A stretch of DNA of 64,000 bases from assembly GCA_947624255.1 (NCBI GenBank), contig CANQJO010000002.1, positions 124,001-188,000 of the forward strand. Reading direction: 5' to 3'. Below are positions 16,184-24,830 of this stretch, piece by piece (the first letter of the stretch is position 1; every line of letters starts with the position of its first letter). Origin of the DNA: an uncultured Ruminococcus sp. (lineage in GTDB: Bacteria; Bacillota; Clostridia; Oscillospirales; Ruminococcaceae). Below the pieces are notes generated by a model. It was not told the DNA's origin and made no database searches. It saw only the letters and a program-made list of their open reading frames with translations. Made by a program: the position numbers and the translations under genes.

Positions 16184-16378
16184 TCATTTATCTGTGATTT
16201 TGTCAATGACTACATTTCCGCTGCTGTCAAGAAGAGGTGTAATTCCGGGTGATATGCCGGAACCCAAATAGTTGACACCCGTAACGGTATCAACGATGAT
16301 CCGTACCGCACCCATACCGAGATCCTGTTCTTCCTTGATAACAAAGCGTTTGGCTTTCTTTTCCTTTTTATCAGACAT
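16184..16378 (-). CDS. DUF6440-like small protein
   Basis: 64 residues, highly charged at the N terminus ([12 protein letters not shown]) and then a compact domain with [18 protein letters not shown] and [15 protein letters not shown]. It matches my memory of the DUF6440 family of small Firmicute proteins of unknown role. The start at 16378 overlaps the end of purE by eight bases and has a GGAGG site, so it is coupled to purE. Confidence 0.65.
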   Translation of the reverse strand: MSDKKEKKAKRFVIKEEQDLGMGAVRIIVDTVTGVNYLGSGISPGITPLLDSSGNVVIDKITDK

Positions 16379-16871
16379 TTTTGATCTCCTCCTGAATTGC
16401 GGCATCTTTTTTCGCCACGGCATCAGCCATTTTCTGTTTCTCATCGGCAAGCCTCCGTGAAAGCTCACTGTCCGAGAGAGCGAGTATCTGCACCGCAAGA
16501 ACGGCTGCATTTTTAGCACCGTTCACCGCAACTGTGGCAACAGGCACTCCGGGCGGCATCATAACTGTTGCAAGGAGTGCGTCCATGCCGTCCAGTACGG
16601 ATGAGCTCATAGGGATGCCTATTACAGGCAGGATAGTGTTTCCGGCGATAACGCCTGCAAGGTGTGCAGCCATGCCGGCAGCGCAGATGATAACTCCGAA
16701 GCCGTTTTCGGCGGCGGAGGAGGCGAACGCTGCCGCCTCAGCAGGAGTTCTGTGGGCGCTCATGATGTGACATTCAAATTCAACGCCGTACTTTTTAAGT
16801 TCTGTGAGTGCCGATCTCACAACGGGGAAGTCGCTGTCGCTTCCCATGATAACTGCAACTTTTTTTGACAT
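16371..16871 (-). CDS. purE: N5-CAIR mutase / AIR carboxylase catalytic subunit
   Basis: 166 residues. Motifs are [14 protein letters not shown], the catalytic [22 protein letters not shown] and [15 protein letters not shown]. PurE either isomerises N5-CAIR made by PurK or carboxylates AIR directly with CO2; purK is absent from this window, so the class cannot be decided. It is the first purine gene of the run, 12 bases after a WG-repeat protein gene. Confidence 0.95.
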   Translation of the reverse strand: MSKKVAVIMGSDSDFPVVRSALTELKKYGVEFECHIMSAHRTPAEAAAFASSAAENGFGVIICAAGMAAHLAGVIAGNTILPVIGIPMSSSVLDGMDALLATVMMPPGVPVATVAVNGAKNAAVLAVQILALSDSELSRRLADEKQKMADAVAKKDAAIQEEIKNV

Positions 16872-16883
16872 ATGTATACTCCT

Positions 16884-17987
16884 TTATTCAGCCGGATCAT
16901 CCGGCGTATCGTTTTGCGGACCGTCGGTAGGGATATCCTCCTCCGGTACGGACGGCGGCTGCGGATAATTCGGCTTGCTCAGCACAAATCCTCCTGAGAC
17001 TGCTTCAAGGTCACGGAGATCCGTACCGCTGAATTCCACCACAGCCTTATATGTATCATTCAGTCCGGAAGCCCTGCCGCTGTCATCGGTATAGGATATT
17101 GATGTATCGGCAGATACAGACACCGCATAATGCGGCGTATCATCATCTCCCGACTGTATGGGATAGATGAAAATTCCTGAGATCCTGTTGAGTTTTTTTC
17201 CGGTGATCTGTTTTTCCTCGGGGAAAAGCACCGAAAAGACAGCACCGCCTCCGGTATTGACTCCTGTGAGATTGTCAGCACTGCCGGTAAAGGCAAATTC
17301 GAGATATCTCTCGGTGACGTAGGTCATTTTTTCCAGCATATCGGGGGACAGCTTTGAGAGGAGCGTTCTGCTGTCGGCGGTCATAGTGTACGGGCAGTTC
17401 ATAACGCTGCCTGATATTTCCGCATTTATAAGTGAGAGTTTCTCACCGTCGGCACAATAGATGTAGATGCCGTTTCCGCCGGAGAGAGTGATAGTATCAT
17501 CACTGATATTGCAGCTCTCCCACGAGCGTGAAAAGCATGGAGAGAAATTGCGGTCGTAGATCACCCATGAGCCGTCAGCATCAGCCTCCGCAGTATAAAA
17601 TGTGAAACTGCCGAATGCATGGCGGGTGATGCTCTTGTAGATGAGCGGGACAACGATATTCCCATCGTAATTGATGCAGCCTTTCAGCACTGTGCCGTTT
17701 ATTGAGGAGGCAGCGATGCACATATCATTGTCGGCAAAGGTCAGCTCCGACCATTCGGGAGCAACGATGATGCGATCGTTGGCATCTGCTATGCCGTACA
17801 GTCCGCTGCTGTTCTCGAAGATCCTGTTGCCGTACCGGTCTGCACCGTGCATTTTGTCGATATCTGTTTCGGCTGACTGCGGAGAGGTGCTCTTTGAGGT
17901 GTCGGAGTAAAACTTTGTGATCGCAGCCGCAAGGACTATTATCACAACAAAGAGGATCGACACCACCAGCCTCATACGGCGGCTCAA
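16884..17987 (-). CDS. Membrane-anchored WG-repeat-like protein
   Basis: 367 residues with one N-terminal membrane segment (about 6-28) and an exported body. NSSGLYGIADANDRIIVAPEW at about 60-80 is a WG-type beta repeat, with a second degenerate copy after it. The C terminus is a Pro/Asp/Glu-rich tail. Function is unknown. The start is a TTG overlapping the glycosyltransferase stop codon, with GGAGGAG eight bases before it; the ATG four codons on is an alternative. Confidence 0.65.
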   Translation of the reverse strand: MSRRMRLVVSILFVVIIVLAAAITKFYSDTSKSTSPQSAETDIDKMHGADRYGNRIFENSSGLYGIADANDRIIVAPEWSELTFADNDMCIAASSINGTVLKGCINYDGNIVVPLIYKSITRHAFGSFTFYTAEADADGSWVIYDRNFSPCFSRSWESCNISDDTITLSGGNGIYIYCADGEKLSLINAEISGSVMNCPYTMTADSRTLLSKLSPDMLEKMTYVTERYLEFAFTGSADNLTGVNTGGGAVFSVLFPEEKQITGKKLNRISGIFIYPIQSGDDDTPHYAVSVSADTSISYTDDSGRASGLNDTYKAVVEFSGTDLRDLEAVSGGFVLSKPNYPQPPSVPEEDIPTDGPQNDTPDDPAE

Positions 17988-19012
17988 AGCTTGTTCTCCT
18001 CCGTGGTGTCACTTTTCGGAGGATCGTTTGACTCTGACGGGGTATCAGCCTGTGTTTTTTTGTTAAGGTATGAGCTCTCTGTTTCCTTGGCGATGTAAAT
18101 GGGACGGCGCTTAGTCTCAAGGTATGTTTTTGAGAGGTACTGTCCCAGAATGCCTGTGCAGAAGAGCTGCAAGCCGCTCATCATGAATATGACGCATATA
18201 AGTGTCGGAAAGCCGGCAACATCTTCGCCGAAGGCAAGCGTTTTTATCACCACGACAATTATCATTATAAAGGCAATGATGCAACTTATGATACCGAGCA
18301 GCGAGGAGATCGCAAGGGGAGCGGTGGAGAATGCCATGATGCCCTCCAGAGAATATTTGAACAGTCCCCAAAACGACCATGAGGAGGTTCCGGCAGGCCG
18401 TTCAACGTTCTCATACTCGATGTACTTTACATTGAAGCCCACCCAACTGAATATTCCCTTAGAGAAGCGGTTGTACTCGGACATATGCAGTATTGAATCC
18501 ACCATCTGACGTGTCATGAAGCGGAAATCCTGTGCGCCGTCCACGATCTCTGTCTGTGAGATCTTGTTCATTATTTTGTAGAATTTTCTTGCGAACCACG
18601 AGCGGATCTTTGACTCGCCCTTACGGCTTACTCTGCGTGTCGTAGCGCAGTCATACTCACCGTCACGGACGTAGGAGTACATCTTCGGCAGGAAAGACGG
18701 CGGATGCTGGAGGTCGGCGTCCATAACGACGACAAAATCTCCCTTTGAGTTTTCCAGACCGGCGAACATACCTGATTCCTTTCCGAAGTTGCGTGAGAAG
18801 GAGATGTATCTCACACGCTTGTCCTTTTCGGCAAGAGAGCGCAGTATATTCAGGGTATTATCCTTAGAGCCGTCGTTCACGAACAGGAACTCAAAGTCAA
18901 GCTCCGGATATTGTACGGACATTTCACCGGCGATTTTTGTTATCTCCTCATAGAACAGGGGGAGCACCTCCTGCTCGTTGTAACAGGGCACAACAACTGA
19001 AACGAGTTTCAC
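17984..19012 (-). CDS. Family 2 glycosyltransferase, GtrB/polyprenol-phosphate type
   Basis: 342 residues. The N-terminal GT-A domain has VVVPCYNEQEVLPLFYEEI, FVNDGSKDNTLNILR, SRNFGKESGMFAGLENS and VVMDADLQHPP with the DXD-like metal site. Two membrane segments follow at about 235-300. Such enzymes move a sugar to undecaprenyl phosphate for wall or teichoic-acid decoration. I chose the GTG at 19012 because AAGGAGG lies before it; the annotated ORF to 19174 runs through the promoter. It is the first gene of the long minus-strand run. Confidence 0.88.
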   Translation of the reverse strand: MKLVSVVVPCYNEQEVLPLFYEEITKIAGEMSVQYPELDFEFLFVNDGSKDNTLNILRSLAEKDKRVRYISFSRNFGKESGMFAGLENSKGDFVVVMDADLQHPPSFLPKMYSYVRDGEYDCATTRRVSRKGESKIRSWFARKFYKIMNKISQTEIVDGAQDFRFMTRQMVDSILHMSEYNRFSKGIFSWVGFNVKYIEYENVERPAGTSSWSFWGLFKYSLEGIMAFSTAPLAISSLLGIISCIIAFIMIIVVVIKTLAFGEDVAGFPTLICVIFMMSGLQLFCTGILGQYLSKTYLETKRRPIYIAKETESSYLNKKTQADTPSESNDPPKSDTTEENKL

Positions 19013-19049
19013 GACAGACCTCCTTGAAAAAATATTTCGATACATACTA

Positions 19050-19078
19050 ATAATACTACAATTTTTCCCATAATGCAA
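19050..19078 (-). promoter_or_regulatory. Promoter at the head of the GT2-pur run
   Basis: On the minus strand TTGCAT (19073-19078), 17 bases and TATTAT (19050-19055), about 40 bases before the GTG at 19012. It could drive the glycosyltransferase and the closely spaced purine genes after it. Confidence 0.55.
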
Positions 19079-19276
19079 GAGAAATTTCCTCTCCGGAGAG
19101 CATTTGAGCATTCTGCACAAATTTTCACCGTCTCCGTCAAGTAACACTGCATTCCGAGAGAGAAAAATTCTCAAAGGTCAATTGACGGTTTCGACAAAAA
19201 AAGTGATAACGTTTTGTTATTTTCTCCAAAAAAATTAAATCCGGTATAATTTTCAATTTTTATTTTCAGTAAGGTG

Positions 19277-19305
19277 TTGATTTTTTTCTTCGGATAATGT
19301 ATAAT
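19277..19305 (+). promoter_or_regulatory. Promoter of the repeat-protein gene
   Basis: TTGATT (19277-19282), 17 bases and TATAAT (19300-19305). The resulting leader of about 140 bases carries a hairpin at 19328-19373. Confidence 0.65.
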
Positions 19306-19327
19306 AGTATTGAATCAATGTGTCCGC

Positions 19328-19373
19328 CCTCCGGAAAGCTGTCATGATTTTCCCGGAATGCTTCTGCCGGAGG
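19328..19373 (+). promoter_or_regulatory. Leader hairpin before the repeat-protein gene
   Basis: CCTCCGG (19328-19334) pairs with CCGGAGG (19367-19373), with AGC/GCT pairing inside. The 3' arm contains GGAGG, so the fold could hide a ribosome site for the GTG at 19386. No function is proven. Confidence 0.35.
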
Positions 19374-19454
19374 TAAAGGACTTCCGTGAAATCGGCTTGT
19401 CTCTGCCGTAAAGAGACGGCTGCGGCTGCGAGGCTGCGGATTATGGAGTTTGTT

Positions 19455-21707
19455 ATGGATATCACACTTGTCACTTCTACATTCAATGATGACGTTCATG
19501 GTACTGACAATGATAAGAAAACGGGCTGCGGCATAAGCCTGATAAAGCCGGAGAATGTCGCAAAATACCGCAGAGGAAACAAAATGACCGACCTCAAGGA
19601 GATCACCTGCGAAAAATGTAAATTTGCTCTCTCGAAAAAGATGATAAGAGCTGACAAGAAGGAAATGTCGAAGATCATCAAGGAAGAAAAAATGAGAGCT
19701 AAAAAGGGCATTGAGGACGACTCCATAGTGCCGCTGGGCAATACAGTCGCTAAGATGACAAGCGCTCCGGCTGAAAAAAAGGAGGAGAGATCCTCAGCAC
19801 CGCAGGCTGAACCCGTTCATGTGAGTGAACCTGAGAAAAAGCCTGAGCCGAAGGTGATCTCCGGAACAGGTATCGCTATTGATGACGATCTTGCTCAGTT
19901 TGCTATCAACGTTCCGAAAGAAGAACCGCCTGTTCAAGAGCCGGAGGAGAATGAGGACGACTTCCTTGCGCAGTTCGCAGTTAAAACTCCTGCCGAGGAG
20001 GAAAAGCCGCAGCCTCACGTAAATGTTCAAGACGATTTCCTTGCCCGGTTTGCGATTCCTGCTCCCGGCAGCGAGCCTGTGTCGGACGACGGCGGAATGA
20101 ATGATATTTCAGCTCCGGCAGAGGATCGGAGCTACACTCCCGATGACGATGATATAATGAATATGTTTGCTGTGGAGACTAATGCCGAAGAACCCGAAAG
20201 CTCATATGAGCAGGAAACAAGCACTGCTGATGAGAAGTATAACGATACATATGCCGATACATATGATGAAGAAGAACCGGAGATCGACTTGACAAGCGTA
20301 TCCGAATGGGATCTGGTAGCAAATCAGATATTCGGATTTGAAGGAGTGGACAACATTCCTCAGCAGGAAGAAAAAGAGATGGAAGAACTCCCTGTGCCCG
20401 AAACGGAGAATATTGCTCCTGTTGAGGAAGCGGCAGCACCTGTGCTTGAAGATATTCCTGTACCGGAGGAGATCGCCGCTCCCGTGATCGAAGATATTCC
20501 TGCACCGGAGGAGATCGCCGCTCCCGTGCTTGAAGATATTCCTGCACCGGAGGAGATTTCCGCTCCCGTGCTTGAAGATATTCCTGCACCGGAGGAGATC
20601 GCCGCTCCCGTGATCGAAGATATCCCTGCACCGGAGGAGATCGCCGCTCCCGTGCTTGAAGATATTCCAGTACCGGAGGAGATTTCCGCACCCGTGCTTG
20701 AAGATATTCCAGCACCGGAGGAGATCGCCGCACCCGTGCTTGAAGATATTCCCGTACCGGATGAGATTTCCGCACCCGTGCTTGAAGATATTCCTGCGCC
20801 GGAGGAGATCGCCGCACCCGTGCTTGAAGATATTCCTGCGCCGGAAGAGATCGCCGCACCCGTGCTTGAAGATATTCCTGCGCCGGAAGAGATCGCCGCT
20901 CCCGTGATCGAGGAGGTACAGGATACTCCCGTACAGGCAGAGCCCGAAAGAGCTCCTGCGCCGCAGAGAGCTCCCGCACCTCAGAAAGCTCCCGCACCGC
21001 AGAAAACTCCTGTGCGCAAGACAGTTCCTCAGCAGAAGAAGTCTGCTTCTAAGGCAGGCGATATCTCAGTAGAGACACAGATAATCAGTGTACCGCAGAT
21101 CACCGGATACGATGAAACAGGTATGCCTGTATATTCATATGTTCAGATGAGAATGAGCGGTCTTGATACAGATGGTCAGCCGATCTTTACTCCGCTGCCG
21201 GGACAGCCTGTTATGCAGACTCCTCCTGTTGCTGAACCATCAAAGAAGCCAAAGGCAATAAAGCCGGCCGATCCCAATGCTCCCTATGAGACACCTACGG
21301 CAAACATCTCAAAGATAGCCGTAAATTCGCACAGCAAGTCCACATCACAGGCTTTTGTAAATGCTATAGCAAGCTCCAAGGAGTACGCTAACAAGAGCCT
21401 GACCGAAACACAGGGTATGCAGAAAAACGCACCTCTCCTCACCTCTATCGAAGATGTTCTTTCACAGCTCGGTGATAACACACTCAAGAAGAAGAAGGAG
21501 ATCGCCCGGAAAGAAGTTCCCGTATATCAGGAGTATAAGAGCACTCCGAAGCCTGCTGCTTCAAGACCTGCCGCATCTGCTCCCAAACCGCCGGCACCAC
21601 AGGAAAAAGATGTACGGTTTATGTCGAAGAACGAGCTGAAAGCTAAGAAGAAGCAGGACAAGATAGATGCTAAATTCAAAAAGGATATGGCGAAGAGAGG
21701 TCTTTGA
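19455..21707 (+). CDS. Large Glu/Pro-rich repeat protein with N-terminal Cys motif
   Basis: About 750 residues, cytosolic by sequence. The N terminus has MDITLVTSTFNDD, then GCGISLIKPENV and CEKC, possibly a small zinc site, and a basic helix. Residues 75-330 are acidic, with short repeats such as DDDLAQFA and DDFLAQFA. Then come 11 tandem 14-residue units, an APQ-rich stretch, a region with GMPVYSYVQMRM, and a very basic C terminus, KNELKAKKKQDKIDAKFKKD. No enzyme domain is recognised. It may be a scaffold or stalk. The ATG at 19455 has GGAG six bases before; GTG 19386 with AAAGGA and ATG 19443 are alternatives. Confidence 0.7.
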   Translation: MDITLVTSTFNDDVHGTDNDKKTGCGISLIKPENVAKYRRGNKMTDLKEITCEKCKFALSKKMIRADKKEMSKIIKEEKMRAKKGIEDDSIVPLGNTVAKMTSAPAEKKEERSSAPQAEPVHVSEPEKKPEPKVISGTGIAIDDDLAQFAINVPKEEPPVQEPEENEDDFLAQFAVKTPAEEEKPQPHVNVQDDFLARFAIPAPGSEPVSDDGGMNDISAPAEDRSYTPDDDDIMNMFAVETNAEEPESSYEQETSTADEKYNDTYADTYDEEEPEIDLTSVSEWDLVANQIFGFEGVDNIPQQEEKEMEELPVPETENIAPVEEAAAPVLEDIPVPEEIAAPVIEDIPAPEEIAAPVLEDIPAPEEISAPVLEDIPAPEEIAAPVIEDIPAPEEIAAPVLEDIPVPEEISAPVLEDIPAPEEIAAPVLEDIPVPDEISAPVLEDIPAPEEIAAPVLEDIPAPEEIAAPVLEDIPAPEEIAAPVIEEVQDTPVQAEPERAPAPQRAPAPQKAPAPQKTPVRKTVPQQKKSASKAGDISVETQIISVPQITGYDETGMPVYSYVQMRMSGLDTDGQPIFTPLPGQPVMQTPPVAEPSKKPKAIKPADPNAPYETPTANISKIAVNSHSKSTSQAFVNAIASSKEYANKSLTETQGMQKNAPLLTSIEDVLSQLGDNTLKKKKEIARKEVPVYQEYKSTPKPAASRPAASAPKPPAPQEKDVRFMSKNELKAKKKQDKIDAKFKKDMAKRGL
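20448..20909 (+). repeat. Eleven tandem 42-bp coding repeats
   Basis: Eleven exact-length 42-bp units encode EDIPAPEEIAAPVL with substitutions only at A/V, E/D, A/S and L/I. The DNA units are nearly identical, which means recent duplication or gene conversion, and copy number is probably variable among strains. This is not a CRISPR: there are no spacers and the frame is open. Confidence 0.9.
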
Positions 21708-21765
21708 TCTCATATACAGGCGATATTGCTGTGCCGTATGTGCTGCAAGATCAAAAAAATTCTAT

Positions 21766-21800
21766 TTATCAGAGGGCAGAGGCTTCTGCCCTTTGATAAT
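21766..21800 (+). terminator. Hairpin between the repeat-protein and TPR genes
   Basis: AGGGCAGA and TCTGCCCT pair with a GGCT loop, extended by ATCA/TGAT, 60 bases after the repeat-protein stop. There is no long T-run, so it may be a weak terminator or RNA processing site. Confidence 0.4.
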
Positions 21801-21872
21801 ATCAGACCTCTGTAAGCAGGTCGGACAGCGTATTTGAGTTTCAGATAATGATATCAGATCAGGAGGAACAGA

Positions 21873-22898
21873 ATGACTAAAGAAGAAATAATAGAGGAGC
21901 TTCGGACAAAATTGACCGGCACTCCGCAGGAGAATGATGCTTTTCTGAGGAAACAGGCTGAGATCTTTGCGAGTGAGGGAAATTCTGACGGATTCGATGC
22001 CGCAGGAGAGCTTATCATTGAAAATATGCCGAATGAACAGCGGGAGGAGATCATTCGTATCACCCATGTAGACGGCGTAAGGCTCGATGAGATGTTCAGC
22101 GAGATCAACAAGCTCATCAGCGAAAAAAAGATAATAGAGGCTAAGCCGCTTGCCGAACGCCTTTATAAAAAAATTACTGTGGAATTCAAAGAGACTGAAA
22201 AAACTAAGTATGTCTCTCTGCGCAATCCCTTTGAGGATAATCTCTGCCGGACGCTTTTCAAGTATGAGAAGACACTCAGCCGTACTCCCTTTGATTTTGC
22301 ATCATATATTACTACATATGCGTATATACTTACGGAGACAGGCTCTCCGCTTGATGCCATACCGGTGCTGAAAACTGCGATCGGCTATAATCCCGTGGAC
22401 TGCGGTCCGAAGTTTGAGCTTGCCGAAGTATATAAGCTGCTGAAGAACAAGAGGCGGCTTATTGAGACGACCATAGATACGCTTAGGGTAGCCTCATCAC
22501 CCGTTGCGATAGCACGCTGTTATGCAAATGTGGGCTATATACTCACCGATTTCCATGAGTATGAGGACGCTGCCGCATTCTACACTGCGAGTGTGATGTT
22601 TGCTCCGAATCCGGCGATACCGTATGAGATGCAGCATCTTGCCGATCTGAAAGGCACTCCCATTGTGAGACCTACACGGGATCAGATCGTTGAGATAATG
22701 AAAAAATATGAGATAGAATTCGGACCAAGCGAGACGGTAGTCTCGGTGGCAGCACAGCTTTCAGCGTTTTATCTTGGAAAAAAGGATATTCCGAATGCGC
22801 TCAGATCTATGAAGCTCATGTATAATCTGACACGTGATGAAAAGGTGAAGGAGCTTATCCTGAAATATGAGCCGCCGGCGCAGAAAGCACAAAACTAA
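21873..22898 (+). CDS. TPR-like helical protein
   Basis: 341 residues, all-helical and soluble. The middle (about 130-260) has TPR-like helix pairs, for example GSPLDAIPVLKTAIGYNPVDCGPKFELAEVYKLL and CYANVGYILTDFHEYEDAAAFYTASVMFAPNP in shorter pieces. No catalytic motif is seen. An AGGAGGA site precedes the ATG. It lies between the Glu/Pro repeat protein and a D,D-carboxypeptidase homologue, all on the plus strand, and may act with one of them as an adaptor. Confidence 0.65.
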   Translation: MTKEEIIEELRTKLTGTPQENDAFLRKQAEIFASEGNSDGFDAAGELIIENMPNEQREEIIRITHVDGVRLDEMFSEINKLISEKKIIEAKPLAERLYKKITVEFKETEKTKYVSLRNPFEDNLCRTLFKYEKTLSRTPFDFASYITTYAYILTETGSPLDAIPVLKTAIGYNPVDCGPKFELAEVYKLLKNKRRLIETTIDTLRVASSPVAIARCYANVGYILTDFHEYEDAAAFYTASVMFAPNPAIPYEMQHLADLKGTPIVRPTRDQIVEIMKKYEIEFGPSETVVSVAAQLSAFYLGKKDIPNALRSMKLMYNLTRDEKVKELILKYEPPAQKAQN

Positions 22899-23025
22899 TA
22901 TACTCCTCTCTGATGTAAACGCCGACTATCCTGCCGATATATACCACCCTCTAATGCAATTTGCATCAAAGGACGGTATAAACATAAAATTTTTCTTATT
23001 TTACAGGAATTGCTTTTACAAGCAT

Positions 23026-23054
23026 TTTAAGTCGGGTCGAAAATCCGGTATAAT
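23026..23054 (+). promoter_or_regulatory. Candidate promoter of the carboxypeptidase-like gene
   Basis: TATAAT at 23049-23054 with a weak TTTAAG 17 bases upstream, about 75 bases before the start codon. Confidence 0.4.
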
Positions 23055-23126
23055 ATATTCGGAGCTTTTTTCTCGTGTAGAAAATCGTGTTTCTCCGCCC
23101 TATAAAACGAATAGAGGAAATGTATT

Positions 23127-24524
23127 ATGAAAAAATTTTTATCAATTATAGCTTCGGTGATACTGCTGCTTCCCATTATGAGCACATTAAAGGCAAAGGC
23201 ACTGAATTTTCCGATGACGACACCGATAAACAGCGAGTCAGCAGTGCTTGTGAATCTTGATACGGGAACGATCGTTCACGAAAAAGATGCCGATGCAAAG
23301 CAGCTTCCCGGTCCGCTTGTAAATATCATGACAGCAGTAGTTGTGCTGGAAAATTGTGATGATCTCAGCAAGGAGATAACTCTTGATCCCGATGTGTACA
23401 CTCCTGTGTACAATGCTATGGACGATCCCGATGATCTGCCGAGTGTTGATCTCAATGACGGAGATGTTCTGACCGTTGAGGATCTGCTCTACTGTATGAT
23501 GCTTACATCGTCTGTTGAGGCATCGCAGTCGCTTGCATATTATGTGGGTGAGAGCGATCCTGATAAATTTGTGAAGATGATGAATGATAAAGCGGCAGAG
23601 ATCGGCATGAATAATACAAAATTCACCAATGCTCACGGAATGTTTGATGCAAACCAGTACACGACTGCAAGAGATATGGCAGTGCTCACACAGTATGCGC
23701 TGAATGTTCCGCTTTTCAGTACGATCGCTTGTACAGTGACGTACAATCCCGTAGTGCCGAATCCGGATCGTCACCCGAATCACAGCACATGGCTGTGGAA
23801 ACACACGAATATCATGACGGATCCTGATGATGATGAATACTACATGGGAGCAAAGGGCATCAAGACAGCAAATCTTACAAAGGCAGGACGAAATATTGTT
23901 GTTGAGGCAAGCAAAGACGGCAACAATTATCTTGCCGTGCTGATGAAAGCACCGTTCAGTGATGCTGACGGAAATGCCACGTTTTACCATATACAAGATG
24001 CCTGTACGCTGTTCGACTGGGCGTTCAGCAGTTTTTCTTACAGAGTCATACTCGACAAGTCAACAGAGGTAGGTTCGTTGGAGGTCACTCTTGCTGACGG
24101 CAGAGATTATATTCTTGTCAGACCAAAGGACGAGGTCCTGATGCTGTGGTGCGATGACATTGATCTGAAGCTGATCGACCGTCCGACACCGAAATTCTAT
24201 AAGGATTCGGTTCAGGCGCCCGTAAAAGCCGGAGAGCCTCTTGGCACGCTGACGCTCAGTTATTCCGGAGAGGAGATAGCTACTGTTGAAGTAGTAGCAG
24301 TCAGTGATGTCAAGAGATCATTTTCAAAATATAATCTTGAAGCGGCAAAAAGATTCATCGGCTCAAAGTGGTTCAGCACAGCGTTGAAGATCTCGATAAT
24401 ACTGAGTCTGCTGTATATTGCATTATGTATATATTCGCTGATAATGTTCAAGCGCCGTGCAAAGCCGTTGAAGCCGGTATATGCAGTTCCGAAAATCAAC
24501 AAGAAGAAGAAAAACGATAAGTAA
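23127..24524 (+). CDS. D-alanyl-D-alanine carboxypeptidase homologue (S11) with altered active site
   Basis: 465 residues: signal peptide (1-25), an S11/DacF-type domain at about 35-280, a PBP5-like C-terminal beta domain with KAGEPLGTLTLSYSGEEI, a membrane segment at about 415-440 and a Lys-rich tail. Overall alignment to DacF proteins is clear (LDTGTIVHEKDAD, TVEDLLYCMMLTSS, AAEIGMNNTKFTNAHGM). The catalytic SxxK is replaced by P63-x-x-N66, SxN by S-S-V (128-130) and KTG by K-T-A (246-248). It is therefore probably not a peptidase and may bind peptidoglycan or a partner. Confidence 0.85.
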   Translation: MKKFLSIIASVILLLPIMSTLKAKALNFPMTTPINSESAVLVNLDTGTIVHEKDADAKQLPGPLVNIMTAVVVLENCDDLSKEITLDPDVYTPVYNAMDDPDDLPSVDLNDGDVLTVEDLLYCMMLTSSVEASQSLAYYVGESDPDKFVKMMNDKAAEIGMNNTKFTNAHGMFDANQYTTARDMAVLTQYALNVPLFSTIACTVTYNPVVPNPDRHPNHSTWLWKHTNIMTDPDDDEYYMGAKGIKTANLTKAGRNIVVEASKDGNNYLAVLMKAPFSDADGNATFYHIQDACTLFDWAFSSFSYRVILDKSTEVGSLEVTLADGRDYILVRPKDEVLMLWCDDIDLKLIDRPTPKFYKDSVQAPVKAGEPLGTLTLSYSGEEIATVEVVAVSDVKRSFSKYNLEAAKRFIGSKWFSTALKISIILSLLYIALCIYSLIMFKRRAKPLKPVYAVPKINKKKKNDK

Positions 24525-24627
24525 AAATGATCCGATTTTTAGCAGGAGAGTTTTAGGGGTATGCACAAAAATGCCGCATCACTACGGTTTCCGATCTCCT
24601 GCCGGACAAAAGCATATTTTTTGTAAA

Positions 24628-24672
24628 AAAAGAGCCGCAGATACGCTACTAAACGTATTTACGGCTCTTTTC
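24628..24672. terminator. Bidirectional terminator between the carboxypeptidase-like gene and the B12 operon
   Basis: AGAGCCG and CGGCTCT enclose a second stem ATACG/CGTAT. T-runs flank both sides (TTTT on plus; TTTTTTT on minus), so it can end both convergent units. Confidence 0.8.
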
Positions 24673-24830
24673 AGTGTTTTGCGTAAGGTTTAAAATACGT
24701 ATTTTAAGATGGCGGAGGCGATGCACTACCCTCAGAAGATGCGTATTTCCAAGATTTCCGCAGTGCAACACCGTATTTCTTGATCGGCAGAATGCCCGTC
24801 ATGTAAGTAAGAGCAATATGCAGCATTAAA

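Noticed and set aside
20448-20909. Regular 42-bp repeats that could suggest a CRISPR or a non-coding satellite
   Set aside because: The units are contiguous without spacers, keep one open frame, and vary at positions that give conservative amino-acid changes.
20179-20997. 272-residue Arg/Ser/Pro-rich ORF on the minus strand
   Set aside because: It is the antisense shadow of the Glu/Pro repeat gene; its composition is explained by the repeat.
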